A DNA stretch of 64,000 nucleotides from Liquorilactobacillus oeni DSM 19972 (GTDB lineage: Bacteria > Bacillota > Bacilli > Lactobacillales > Lactobacillaceae): positions 1 to 64,000 of the forward strand of contig NZ_AZEH01000037.1 of assembly GCF_001436275.1 (NCBI RefSeq), read 5' to 3'. A program made the position numbers and the translations under genes. Shown here in pieces: positions 45,103 through 55,911 of this stretch. Position 1 is the stretch's first letter. Each line of letters starts with the position of its first letter. The notes beneath the pieces are model-generated. The model was given only the letters and a program-made list of their open reading frames with translations. It was not told the DNA's origin and did not search any database.

Positions 45103-47073
45103 ATGGGTAAAATCCATGAATTAGCTGCGGTTTTGGCTGACCAGATAGCAGCTGGAGAAGTTGTTGAACGGCCAGCTTCTGTGGTAAAGGAACTAGTTGA
45201 AAATGCAATTGATGCGCACAGTACGCAAATTGATATTGAGATTGAAGATAGCGGGCTGAAAAAAATAAACGTAGTTGATAACGGTGACGGAATTATTGCA
45301 AGTGATGTTGAATTAGCCTTTAGAAGGCACTCTACCAGCAAAATTACAACTAAAAAGGATCTCTTTAAAATTAAAACTCTTGGGTTCAGAGGAGAAGCGC
45401 TGCCTAGTATCGCTTCTGTATCTGATGTTATTATGGAAACGGCAACTCGGCTTCCTCCTAGTAATATTATTCATATCAAAGGCGGAAAAATAATTTCTCA
45501 AAAAATGGGAGCACGTTCTCAAGGAACAGAAATTAGTGTTTTCGACCTTTTTTTCAATACACCGGCGCGTTTGAAGTACCTTAAAAGTATGCAGACTGAA
45601 CTTGCAGCTATCAGTGATATTGTTAATCGCTTAGCACTCAGCCACACGAATATTGCATTTTCTTTAAAAAGTAATGGCAGGTTACTCCTTGAAACGGCGG
45701 GTAATGGGAAACTTCAGCAGACTTTTAGTGCTATTTATGGTGTTAAAACTGCACGCAAAATGATTGAAATAAACGGAGAGGATCTTGATTTTAAAGTCAG
45801 CGGTTTTGTGTCGCTCCCAGAATTGACACGTGCTTCTAAAACGTATATCAGTCTTCTTTTAAATGGCCGCTATATTCGAAATTATCAGCTTACTAATGCT
45901 GTTATCAAAGGCTACGGCTCTAAACTGATGGTCGGTCGGTATCCTTTTGCGGTTATAAACATTGGACTTGACCCTTTACTGGTTGATGTCAATGTCCATC
46001 CTACTAAGCAGCAAGTACGTATCAGCAAGGAAGAAGAGTTAGTACAGTTATTGGTAAAAACAATTTATCAACGAATTGCACAAGAAAACCTGATTCCGGA
46101 TGCTTTAAAAAATATACGGCAAGATGAAAAACCTGCATTAGACCTTGATCAGCTTGAGATAGACCTCAATGAGTCTTCTCAAAATTACCAGTATCAAAGA
46201 AGAGAATTAAAGGGACGAGTTCCCCGAAATGAAAGCAAACCGCTCTTAGAAAAGAAAAAAATAGAAGAGACTGATGGCCGATCTGATTCAAAAAAAATAG
46301 GCATAAAGCCGCGTCTTTTTATTATTCAGAAAAAAAGAGATCTTGAAACCAAGTTAAAAGACTGGGATAAAAAATATTTTTCAAAAGAAAATGGTTCTGG
46401 AATCAGCAAAGTTAATGAGCCAAAAGAAAGATTAAAAAATCAACAAGACGAAAATACCAAAGAACGTTTTCCTTCGCTGACTTACATTGGTCAGATGCAT
46501 GGAACCTATCTTTTTGCAGAGGCCCAAGATGGACTTTATATTATTGATCAGCACGCTGCCCAAGAGCGCTGCAAGTTTGAGTTTTATCGTAAACAGATTG
46601 GAATGGTAGGAAGTTCACAGCAGAATCTGCTCGTACCAATTGTTCTTGACTATTCAACAAGTGAAGTGTTAATGATAAACCAAAATCTGGATAAACTGAA
46701 AAAAGTAGGTATTTACTTGGAAGAATTCGGTAAGAACAGCTACATTGTCCGTCATCACCCGACTTGGTTTAAACAAGGGGAAGAAGAGTCGATTTTAAGA
46801 GAAATGATTGACTACCTGTTAAAAGATGGAAACATAGACATTGCAAGTTATCGCAGGAAAACTGCAATTATGATGAGCTGCAAAAGATCAATTAAAGCAA
46901 ATCATCATTTAGATGAACAACAGGCAGTTTCATTGTTAAAACAACTGCAACAATGCGAAAATCCATTTAATTGTCCGCATGGACGACCTGTACTTGTTCA
47001 TTTTTCAAATTCTGATATGGAAAAAATGTTCAAGCGAATTCAAGATTCACATCAGAGTTTACGCGGTCAATAG
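45103..47073 (+). CDS. mutL: DNA mismatch repair protein MutL (endonuclease type)
   Basis: Couples mismatch recognition to excision. Of 656 residues, the N-terminal GHKL ATPase has VKELVENAIDAHST near 29-42, VVDNGDGI and GFRGEALPSI. The C-terminal part keeps the nicking-endonuclease motif DQHA-x2-E-x4-E (DQHAAQERCKFE near 483), plus SCKRSIKA and CPHGRPV. This fits Gram-positive MutL, which nicks DNA itself in the absence of MutH. AAAGGAGAG precedes ATG. Confidence 0.97.
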   Translation: MGKIHELAAVLADQIAAGEVVERPASVVKELVENAIDAHSTQIDIEIEDSGLKKINVVDNGDGIIASDVELAFRRHSTSKITTKKDLFKIKTLGFRGEALPSIASVSDVIMETATRLPPSNIIHIKGGKIISQKMGARSQGTEISVFDLFFNTPARLKYLKSMQTELAAISDIVNRLALSHTNIAFSLKSNGRLLLETAGNGKLQQTFSAIYGVKTARKMIEINGEDLDFKVSGFVSLPELTRASKTYISLLLNGRYIRNYQLTNAVIKGYGSKLMVGRYPFAVINIGLDPLLVDVNVHPTKQQVRISKEEELVQLLVKTIYQRIAQENLIPDALKNIRQDEKPALDLDQLEIDLNESSQNYQYQRRELKGRVPRNESKPLLEKKKIEETDGRSDSKKIGIKPRLFIIQKKRDLETKLKDWDKKYFSKENGSGISKVNEPKERLKNQQDENTKERFPSLTYIGQMHGTYLFAEAQDGLYIIDQHAAQERCKFEFYRKQIGMVGSSQQNLLVPIVLDYSTSEVLMINQNLDKLKKVGIYLEEFGKNSYIVRHHPTWFKQGEEESILREMIDYLLKDGNIDIASYRRKTAIMMSCKRSIKANHHLDEQQAVSLLKQLQQCENPFNCPHGRPVLVHFSNSDMEKMFKRIQDSHQSLRGQ

Positions 47074-47106
47074 AAAATCAATAACTTATGAAAGGAATAT
47101 TATTAA

Positions 47107-47721
47107 ATGTATGAATACTTTGATGGGTTTATCAGTGCAGTTACTCCATATTATATTGTAATTGAAGTTAAGAATGTCGGTTACCAGGTTTATGTTGCTA
47201 ATCCGTTTCGCTATCAGGTTGATTTAGAAACAAAAAAACGTGTTTATATATATCAAGCAGTTAGAGAAAATGCTATTATATTATATGGTTTTTGGGATTT
47301 AGACGAAAAAAATCTGTTTGTCAAATTGCTCAATGTCTCTGGAATAGGTCCTAAAAGCGCGTTAGCCATCTTAGCTAATGCGGACCATAGCGGTCTGGTA
47401 GAAGCAATCAACAATGAAAACGTAAATTACCTTACTAAGTTTCCAGGTGTTGGTAAAAAAACTGCTCAACAGATTGTTTTGGATCTTAAAGGTAAAATGA
47501 AAGATGCTGCTATTTCGGAAAAATTGTCTGGACAAACTGATCTTGGCCTTAATAATACCGTGAAACAACACCGTTATCTGGATGAGGCTCTCGCTGCTTT
47601 GGATGCCTTGGGTTATACTAAAGCAGAAGTAAAAAGAGTTTCAAAAATACTTGAGCAAACTGAAAAAACATCTACAGATGAATATTTACGAACAGCTTTG
47701 AGGCTATTAATGCACAACTGA
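47107..47721 (+). CDS. ruvA: Holliday junction DNA helicase subunit RuvA
   Basis: Binds four-way junctions and loads RuvB. Its 204 residues start with an OB-fold ([20 protein letters not shown]). Two helix-hairpin-helix motifs follow: [16 protein letters not shown] near 77 and [15 protein letters not shown] near 112. The C-terminal RuvB-binding domain starts near 150. AAAGGAA precedes ATG. ruvB follows after 22 nt. Confidence 0.97.
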   Translation: MYEYFDGFISAVTPYYIVIEVKNVGYQVYVANPFRYQVDLETKKRVYIYQAVRENAIILYGFWDLDEKNLFVKLLNVSGIGPKSALAILANADHSGLVEAINNENVNYLTKFPGVGKKTAQQIVLDLKGKMKDAAISEKLSGQTDLGLNNTVKQHRYLDEALAALDALGYTKAEVKRVSKILEQTEKTSTDEYLRTALRLLMHN

Positions 47722-47743
47722 TTTTTTAAAGGGAGGGAACATA

Positions 47744-48760
47744 ATGTCTGAGCATGAGAGGCTTGTATCAGCTGGCCTTGTTGAGAATGAAGATGATGTA
47801 CGTGACCTTTCCTTGCGTCCGCGCACGTTTAAACAATATATTGGACAAAAAATGCTTAAAAAAGAACTTGCAGTGTATATTGAAGCTGCAAAGAAAAGAA
47901 AAGAAGCACTTGATCATGTTCTTTTGTATGGGCCCCCCGGTCTAGGAAAGACGACTCTAGCGATGGTAATTGCAAATGAATTACAGGTTAAGATTAAAAC
48001 TACAAGCGGCCCGGCGATTGAACGGCCTGGTGATCTAGTGGCTTTATTGAACGAACTAGAAGCTGGCGATGTTCTTTTTATTGATGAGATTCATCGCTTA
48101 CCTAAAATAGTGGAAGAAATTTTGTATTCTGCTATGGAGGACTTTTTCGTTGATATTGTGATTGGGCAAGGACCAACTGCTCATCCCGTTCACTTTACTC
48201 TTCCCCCTTTTACTTTAATCGGCGCTACTACGCGAGCTGGGTTGCTTTCAGCACCTCTGCGTGATCGTTTTGGGATTATTGCGCATATGAATTATTATAG
48301 TAAAAAGGAACTTGAAAGAATTGTGGAACGTTCTGCAAAAATTTTTAAAACTACAATTACTTCTGAAGGCGCAGAAAAGGTTGCTTTAAGGTCTCGTGGA
48401 ACGCCGCGAGTTGCAAACCGACTTTTTCGTCGGATTCGCGACTTCGCTGAGGTTGCTCAAAAAGAAGTTGTGGACGAAAAAATTGTAACTTCGTCGCTTG
48501 ACATGCTGCGAGTTGATGAATGCGGGTTAGATGAAACAGATCGTAAATTGCTGTTAACGATGATTAATCTATACGATGGCGGTCCAGTAGGTGTAAATAC
48601 GTTGGCTGCGAATATTGGAGAAGATGTAGAAACAATTACTGATATGATTGAACCATATTTGCTTCAAAGCGGGTTCATCAAACGCACCCCTCGTGGAAGA
48701 ATTGCCACAAAAACAGCATACGAACATTTAGGAATTTCATTTACAGAAAATAAAAACTAA
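47744..48760 (+). CDS. ruvB: Holliday junction branch-migration ATPase RuvB
   Basis: A hexameric AAA+ motor that moves junctions with RuvA. Of 338 residues, Walker [10 protein letters not shown] is near 63-71 and Walker [10 protein letters not shown] near 109. [18 protein letters not shown] is sensor 1 plus the arginine finger, near 165-182, and the winged-helix C-terminus ends [24 protein letters not shown] precedes ATG. Confidence 0.98.
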   Translation: MSEHERLVSAGLVENEDDVRDLSLRPRTFKQYIGQKMLKKELAVYIEAAKKRKEALDHVLLYGPPGLGKTTLAMVIANELQVKIKTTSGPAIERPGDLVALLNELEAGDVLFIDEIHRLPKIVEEILYSAMEDFFVDIVIGQGPTAHPVHFTLPPFTLIGATTRAGLLSAPLRDRFGIIAHMNYYSKKELERIVERSAKIFKTTITSEGAEKVALRSRGTPRVANRLFRRIRDFAEVAQKEVVDEKIVTSSLDMLRVDECGLDETDRKLLLTMINLYDGGPVGVNTLAANIGEDVETITDMIEPYLLQSGFIKRTPRGRIATKTAYEHLGISFTENKN

Positions 48761-48775
48761 AAAGGGTGACAAAAC

Positions 48776-50993
<2,218 letters not shown>

Positions 50994-51072
50994 TTTTTTT
51001 ACTTATACAACTGGAAAGTAAAGAGTAACTTTGCTAAAGTTAAGATTAACAAACCAAATAGGAGTGAATATA

Positions 51073-51444
51073 ATGAACGGTTCAGTTTCAACGATTCTTA
51101 TGTTTGCGGCTTTCATTGTCTTGATGTATTTTATGATGATTCGTCCGCAAAAAAAGCAACAGCAAAAGCGTCAAGAAATGATGAGTAATTTAAAGAAGGG
51201 TGACGCTGTTGTTACAATTGGTCGCCTTCATGGAGTGATAGACAGTATTAACCAGGCTGAACATACAGTTACACTCGATTGTGACGGTATCTATCTTACA
51301 TTTGATCAGTCTGCAATTGGGCAAGTAAATCCTGGTGGAAATACTGCTAAGAGTGCTTCTTCAGTGGTCGAAAAAAAGCCTGAAGATGAAGCTACTGAAA
51401 CGGAAAATAAAGATTCAGATTCAAAAAATGAAGATAATAAGTAG
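51073..51444 (+). CDS. yajC: Sec translocase accessory subunit YajC
   Basis: A 123-residue single-pass membrane protein. The membrane helix STILMFAAFIVLMYFMMIRP (about 5-24) is followed by PQKKQQQKRQEM and the conserved GDAVVTIGRLHGVID. The tail is long, acidic and probably disordered (EDEATETENKDSDSKNEDNK). ATG at 51073 follows AGGAG. secDF does not follow; a terminator does. Confidence 0.93.
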   Translation: MNGSVSTILMFAAFIVLMYFMMIRPQKKQQQKRQEMMSNLKKGDAVVTIGRLHGVIDSINQAEHTVTLDCDGIYLTFDQSAIGQVNPGGNTAKSASSVVEKKPEDEATETENKDSDSKNEDNK

Positions 51445-51499
51445 GAAGCAGCATTCGGCTGGTAGAGGCTCGTAGCTAAGCAGTTGCTGCTCGAAAAGT

Positions 51500-51536
51500 G
51501 GGAGTACGACAAAAAGTTTAGTTTTGTCATACTCCC
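51500..51536 (+). terminator. yajC terminator (family hairpin)
   Basis: The 15-bp stem GGGAGTACGACAAAA / TTTTGTCATACTCCC has one C-A mismatch. It resembles the other CAAAA/TTTTG hairpins of this window. Confidence 0.7.
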
Positions 51537-51539
51537 TAG

Positions 51540-51866
51540 TTTGTTATGAGTATTGTTTTATGCTGCTTTTTGATTGGATCTTTCTAAAAAATAAATTTGT
51601 TATAATTTAAAAATAATTAAATTATAATATAAATTAATTTTTTGTTATTAGTGTAAAAAAGTTTATAAAATTTAGTTTAAAAGCGTTTATAAAGATATAA
51701 AATTTATAAATTTTAAAAAATATTCTTTGCCTGGGTATTCTTAAACCAAAAATAAGACAGTGTCCATAGACATAAATAAGTGGTGATTAAAATTATAAAT
51801 TAATAATAGTTTCTATTAGTTTACTCAAATGAAAAAATATTATTTTTCTGTATTTAAAGGTTAAAT
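51540..51866. other. Very AT-rich gene-free stretch before the fab locus
   Basis: About 330 bp of strikingly AT-rich DNA with long A/T runs and no credible reading frame. It may act as an UP-element-like or bent region for the fab promoter at 51867, but nothing specific is recognisable. A short TGTC-CATA-GACA repeat occurs near 51770. Confidence 0.6.
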
Positions 51867-51895
51867 TTGACAATTTTATCTGAATGTAATATTAT
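51867..51895 (+). promoter_or_regulatory. Promoter of the fatty-acid synthesis locus
   Basis: TTGACA (51867-51872), an exact 17-bp spacer and TATTAT (51890-51895). The likely transcription start falls at about 51902, at the edge of the palindrome that follows. Confidence 0.85.
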
Positions 51896-51902
51896 TCAAA
51901 CA

Positions 51903-51925
51903 TCGAATATTTTGATATTCGAAAT
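51903..51925 (+). promoter_or_regulatory. FabT-box-like palindrome before fabZ1
   Basis: TCGAATAT-TTTG-ATATTCGA is a perfect 8-bp inverted repeat. Read in register, ATTTTGATATTCGAAAT agrees with the streptococcal FabT consensus ANTTTGATTATCAAATT at most positions. It covers about +1 to +20 of the fab promoter, a position suited to repression. Confidence 0.6.
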
Positions 51926-51948
51926 AAATTTTAAGTGAGGTGACGAAT

Positions 51949-52395
51949 GTGGCAATTATGGATGCTCAAGAAATTATGGATTTAATTCCAAATCGTTTCC
52001 CGATAATTTATATTGATTATGTTGATGAACTTATTGCTGGAGAAAGTATCATTGCAACGAAAAATGTTACAATCAACGAATCTTTTTTTAAGGGACACTT
52101 TCCTGGAAATCCAGTGATGCCCGGGGTTTTGATTATTGAATCGCTTGCCCAGGCCGCTTCGATCCTTATTTTAAAATCACCTGAATTCGCTGGGAAAACT
52201 GCTTATTTAGGAGCGATTCATAAGGCTAAGTTCCGGCGGGTGGTTCGCCCAGGTGATGTGCTGAAACTGCATATTAAATTAACGAAAAAAAGAGAGAACA
52301 TGGGAATCGTTGAGACCAAAGCTGTTGTTAACGGTGAAAAAGCTTGTCTTGCAGAGCTGATGTTTGTCGTTGCTGAGAGAAATGAGAAAATCTGA
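51949..52395 (+). CDS. fabZ: 3-hydroxyacyl-ACP dehydratase, first FabZ paralogue (possible FabN)
   Basis: Dehydrates 3-hydroxyacyl-ACP in fatty-acid elongation. The 148-residue hot-dog protein has MDLIPNRFPIIYIDYVDEL at the N-terminus, FKGHFPGNPVMPGVLIIESL near 46-65 (catalytic His) and LAQAAS. GTG at 51949 matches the FabZ N-terminus of Lactobacillus relatives; GAGG is upstream. As the first gene of the locus it is placed like FabN of Enterococcus, a dehydratase/isomerase for unsaturated fatty acids; which of the two FabZ proteins has that role cannot be read here. Confidence 0.9.
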   Translation: MAIMDAQEIMDLIPNRFPIIYIDYVDELIAGESIIATKNVTINESFFKGHFPGNPVMPGVLIIESLAQAASILILKSPEFAGKTAYLGAIHKAKFRRVVRPGDVLKLHIKLTKKRENMGIVETKAVVNGEKACLAELMFVVAERNEKI

Positions 52396-52427
52396 TTAAG
52401 AAGATTGTTGTTTTTTTGCTCAAGTAC

Positions 52428-52440
52428 TTTGATAATCAAA
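52428..52440 (+). promoter_or_regulatory. FabT-box upstream of fabT
   Basis: TTTGATAATCAAA is close to palindromic and matches the core of the FabT consensus ANTTTGATTATCAAATT nearly perfectly. It lies 48 nt before fabT, consistent with autoregulation as in streptococci. A second promoter may lie here, but its -10 is unclear (TATTAT at 52457-52462). Confidence 0.7.
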
Positions 52441-52471
52441 GGTTTACATCGTTATGTATTATAGAAAAAGG

Positions 52472-52492
52472 ATGAAGATATTATATAAATGA
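52472..52492 (+). other. Six-codon leader reading frame overlapping the fabT start
   Basis: ATG at 52472 opens MKILYK and stops at TGA (52490-52492), which overlaps the fabT start as ATGA. The purine tract AAAAAGGA ends at this ATG and lies about 16 nt before fabT, too far for direct use. Translation of fabT may be coupled, but the mini-frame has no clear ribosome-binding site of its own. Confidence 0.3.
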
Positions 52493-52929
52493 AAGAACGA
52501 GTAAAAACAATCAATGATTCTCTAGTAAGAATTTACAGCGATATCTTGTGGATTGAGGAAAATGAACTGCGCAAAAGCCAATTTAAAGATCTTTCAATTA
52601 AAGATATGCATGCTATCAATGCAATTACAATGTATGAAAATAAGACAGCTTCTCATGTTGCACGTGAGTTGCACTTGACACCAGGAACGTTAACGTCGAC
52701 GATCGATCGTTTAGTTAGAAAAAATTATGTTCGTAGAATTAGAAGTAATGATGACCGGCGTGTAATTCGATTGGGTCTTACCAAGCAAGGCAGATTAATG
52801 TATCGTGCACACGATGCTTTTCACAGAATGATGATTAAGAGCTTTTTAAAAGATGTTGAGCCCCAGGAAATCAAAACAATAGAAAAGGCTCTGCGTAATT
52901 TGGAAAGTTTCTTGCGTGAACATTCTTAG
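52489..52929 (+). CDS. fabT: MarR-family regulator FabT
   Basis: A repressor of fatty-acid synthesis that responds to long acyl-ACP in streptococci. The 146-residue MarR protein has the winged helix around SHVARELHLTPGTLTSTIDR (about 53-72) and the wing RRIRSNDDRRVIRLGLTKQG near 82-101. It sits inside the fab locus before fabH, its standard place, and has a FabT box upstream. The ATG at 52489 has an unusually distant ribosome-binding site. Confidence 0.93.
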   Translation: MKERVKTINDSLVRIYSDILWIEENELRKSQFKDLSIKDMHAINAITMYENKTASHVARELHLTPGTLTSTIDRLVRKNYVRRIRSNDDRRVIRLGLTKQGRLMYRAHDAFHRMMIKSFLKDVEPQEIKTIEKALRNLESFLREHS

Positions 52930-52949
52930 GATCAAGGAGTAATCTGGAT

Positions 52950-53927
52950 TTGAAAAAGATAAAAATTGTTGAAACTGCTAGTTTCGTACCACAGAAAATA
53001 GTGACGAACGATGATCTCAGCCAAATAATGGATACCTCGGATGAGTGGATCAAAACTCGCACTGGTATCAAGCAACGCCATATTAGTATTGGTGAAAATA
53101 CTTCTGCTCTATGTCTGCATGTGGCACAAAAGCTGCTTGAAAAAAGCGGCTGGGAAGCCGACTCTATCGATCTGATATTAGTAGCTACTATGTCGCCTGA
53201 TAGTTATACACCTGCAACAGCAGCACTTGTTCAAGGAAAGCTGAATGCACGCAATGCACTTGCGTTTGACATCAGCGCAGCTTGTTCAGGCTTTATCTAT
53301 GGGCTGAAAGTTGCGGAGAAGTTTTTGCAACAAGGAAGTACAAAACGCATTATGCTGATCGGCGGAGAAGTTCTTTCAAAGGTGATTGATTGGAGTGATC
53401 GGACTAGCGCAGTCCTTTTTGGAGATGGTGCAGCGGGTGTTCTTCTTGAAAGCCAAGTAACAGGAGATTCAGATTTTCTAGGTGCAAGTTTGCATACATT
53501 CGGAGAGTTTGGCGACAAGCTGGAGGCTGGAAAAACAACAGCAATTAGTTCATTTCCGAATTTATCCGAACATCACATTAAAGCTTTTTCTATGTCTGGT
53601 AGAGATGTTTATACGTTTGCAACGCATCGGGTTCCTGAATCAATTGTTCAAGCGGTGAAGACGGCCGGTCTTTCCTTGGAAGAAATTGACTATTTTGTGT
53701 TGCATCAGGCAAATTCGCGAATAGTTAAACAAATTGCAAAGAAGCTGGCTCAGCCGCTTGCAAAGTTTCCGATGAATATTGCAGAATACGGAAATACTTC
53801 TGCTGCAAGTGTTCCGCTTTTACTCGATGAATTGATTGCACAAGGTAAAATCAAGCGTGGTGCTAAGATTGCTTTAAGCGGTTTTGGCGGTGGCTTGACA
53901 GTTGGAACTCAAGTTATAATATATTAA
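52950..53927 (+). CDS. fabH: 3-oxoacyl-ACP synthase III (KAS III)
   Basis: Starts each fatty acid by condensing acetyl-CoA with malonyl-ACP. Of 325 residues, the catalytic Cys is at 112 (SAACSGFIYG). The His is near 252 (LHQANSRI) and the Asn near 282 (YGNTSAASVP). It starts at TTG about 10 nt after AAGGAG, just downstream of fabT. Confidence 0.97.
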   Translation: MKKIKIVETASFVPQKIVTNDDLSQIMDTSDEWIKTRTGIKQRHISIGENTSALCLHVAQKLLEKSGWEADSIDLILVATMSPDSYTPATAALVQGKLNARNALAFDISAACSGFIYGLKVAEKFLQQGSTKRIMLIGGEVLSKVIDWSDRTSAVLFGDGAAGVLLESQVTGDSDFLGASLHTFGEFGDKLEAGKTTAISSFPNLSEHHIKAFSMSGRDVYTFATHRVPESIVQAVKTAGLSLEEIDYFVLHQANSRIVKQIAKKLAQPLAKFPMNIAEYGNTSAASVPLLLDELIAQGKIKRGAKIALSGFGGGLTVGTQVIIY

Positions 53928-53960
53928 AATACAAAAAATTATTGAGGAGTGTTTTTTAAC

Positions 53961-54203
53961 ATGACAGAACAAGAAATTTTCGAAAAAGTAAAAGGTATCG
54001 TAGTTGAACAATTAGATGTTGATGCAGCAGATGTAAAGATGGAATCAGATATTAAAAATGATCTTGAAGCAGACAGCCTTGATGTTTTTGAAATCATGAA
54101 TGAGTTAGAGGATGACTTGGACATCAAGTTAGAAGCTGACGAAAATGTTAAGACAATCAAAGATGTTGTAGATTATGTTAAAAAAGAAATTGATGCTAAA
54201 TAG
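53961..54203 (+). CDS. acpP: Acyl carrier protein
   Basis: Carries growing acyl chains on phosphopantetheine. The 80-residue acidic protein has the attachment serine at 39 in LEADSLDVFEIM. ATG at 53961 follows GAGGAG; an upstream in-frame GTG is overlapped by that site. Confidence 0.97.
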   Translation: MTEQEIFEKVKGIVVEQLDVDAADVKMESDIKNDLEADSLDVFEIMNELEDDLDIKLEADENVKTIKDVVDYVKKEIDAK

Positions 54204-54222
54204 TTAATGGGGACTTTTGATT

Positions 54223-55155
54223 ATGAAGATTGGCTTTTTATTTAGCGGTCAAGGAGCTCAGTTCAGCTCAATGGGCCTGGATCTTTACCGTGATGATCAA
54301 GAATATCGTAGTTTGATTGATCATTTTAGTGAGGCCTTAAAGCTTGATTTGCTAGAAATCTATAAAGATAAAAAGGGGCAACTCTCAAAGACCGAATATG
54401 TGCAGCCTGCAATTGTTGCGATGAGTCTGGGAATTTATAAAATGCTGCAAAGAGACTTTCCTAGCCTTGAAGTTGCCGGCATGCTGGGACTTAGTTTAGG
54501 AGAGTATGCAGCATTGATTGCTGCAAAAGCTTTTTTACCGGAAGATGGTCTTGCAGTTTTAAAAGACCGTGCGCGTTATATGCAAAGTGATGCTGATGAA
54601 ACAAAAGGGGCCATGGCAGCCGTTATTAAAGCTGACCCGGCTTTAGTGGCTAAGCTTTGTGATGAGGCCAGCACAAACGATGAAGTTGTCAGTGTGGCAA
54701 ATTATAATACTCCAAAACAGCTTGTGATCGGTGGTCATATAGCTGCTGTTGAGCGGGCTCAAAAACTTCTTGAAGAAAATAAAATTAAAAGAGTCATTCC
54801 ATTAAAGGTCAGCGGGGCGTTCCATACCCCGCTTTTTCAAAAGACAAGCTTTTTGATGGAAAGAAGGCTCGCAGAAGTTGGAATTCGCGAGACTAGTGTA
54901 CCAGTAATCAGCAATACTACGACAAGGCCATTTGAAAAAAAGACACTAAAACAAGTATTGGCGCAGCAGGTTATAGCTCCTACTCATTTTGGAGATTGTC
55001 TTCAATATATGCTTACACACAGTGGAGTAGATACAATTGTTGAGCTTGGACCTGGGAAAACATTGTGCAAGTTCGCAAGACAGATTGACCGCGGGTTGAC
55101 CTGTTATCATATTGACAGTGTAGAAAGTTATCAAAAATTCAAAGATGCAAACTGA
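54223..55155 (+). CDS. fabD: Malonyl-CoA:ACP transacylase
   Basis: Transfers malonyl from CoA to ACP. Of 310 residues, FLFSGQGAQFSSMG is at the N-terminus and the nucleophile Ser is at 91 in GLSLGEYAAL. The His partner is in SGAFHTPLF near 199, and ELGPGKTL lies near the end. ATG at 54223 follows GGGG; a TTG at 54217 is a less likely start. Confidence 0.97.
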   Translation: MKIGFLFSGQGAQFSSMGLDLYRDDQEYRSLIDHFSEALKLDLLEIYKDKKGQLSKTEYVQPAIVAMSLGIYKMLQRDFPSLEVAGMLGLSLGEYAALIAAKAFLPEDGLAVLKDRARYMQSDADETKGAMAAVIKADPALVAKLCDEASTNDEVVSVANYNTPKQLVIGGHIAAVERAQKLLEENKIKRVIPLKVSGAFHTPLFQKTSFLMERRLAEVGIRETSVPVISNTTTRPFEKKTLKQVLAQQVIAPTHFGDCLQYMLTHSGVDTIVELGPGKTLCKFARQIDRGLTCYHIDSVESYQKFKDAN

Positions 55156-55166
55156 GGTTAACACAA

Positions 55167-55898
55167 ATGGAATTAAAATCAAAAACAGTTTTTATAACTG
55201 GAAGTTCACGAGGAATCGGTGCTCAGATAGCACTTGCTTTTGCGCGTGAGGGCAGCAAGGTTATTTTAAATGCTCGTAAGCAAATTCCGGCTGAACTCAT
55301 TGCACAGCTTGAGAAATTAGGGGCACAGTATAGTATTGTTTTGGGGGATGTTTCCAAAAGCGAAGATGTTATTCGCATGCAAAAGGAAATATTCGAGGAT
55401 AACGAAAAACTTGATATCTTAGTCAACAATGCCGGAATTACAGATGACAAACTGATGATTGGGATGAAGGAAGATGCTTTCCGCAAGGTCCTTGAGACTA
55501 ACTTAATTGGTGCGTTTAATTTATCGCAAAAAATTTTGAAGAAGATGTATAAAAAAAGAAACGGCGTCATTATAAATATGGCAAGTGTAGTAGGACTTCA
55601 CGGTAATATTGGACAAGCAAATTATTCGGCAAGCAAGGCTGGATTGATTGGTTTGACCAAAACAATTGCGCGTGAAGGTGCTTTACGCAGTGTAAGGTGT
55701 AATGCAATTGCTCCCGGAATGATTAAAAGTCAAATGACTGCTGTTTTAGACCAAAAGGTAAAAGATGAGATTTTGCAAGACATTCCGCTTGGCCGTTTTG
55801 GAGAGGCCGCCGAAGTTGCACAAACTGCAGTTTTCTTGGCACAAAATGACTATATAACTGGCCAAGTAATAACTGTTGATGGTGGAATGACAATCTAG
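55167..55898 (+). CDS. fabG: 3-oxoacyl-ACP reductase
   Basis: NADPH-dependent reduction of 3-oxoacyl-ACP. The 243-residue short-chain dehydrogenase has TGSSRGIGAQIA near residue 11, NNAGITDD near 87, Ser in NMASVVGLHGN and the YSASK catalytic pair near 152. It lies 11 nt after fabD and 13 nt before fabF. Confidence 0.97.
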   Translation: MELKSKTVFITGSSRGIGAQIALAFAREGSKVILNARKQIPAELIAQLEKLGAQYSIVLGDVSKSEDVIRMQKEIFEDNEKLDILVNNAGITDDKLMIGMKEDAFRKVLETNLIGAFNLSQKILKKMYKKRNGVIINMASVVGLHGNIGQANYSASKAGLIGLTKTIAREGALRSVRCNAIAPGMIKSQMTAVLDQKVKDEILQDIPLGRFGEAAEVAQTAVFLAQNDYITGQVITVDGGMTI

Positions 55899-55911
55899 GA
55901 GGTTATTATCA

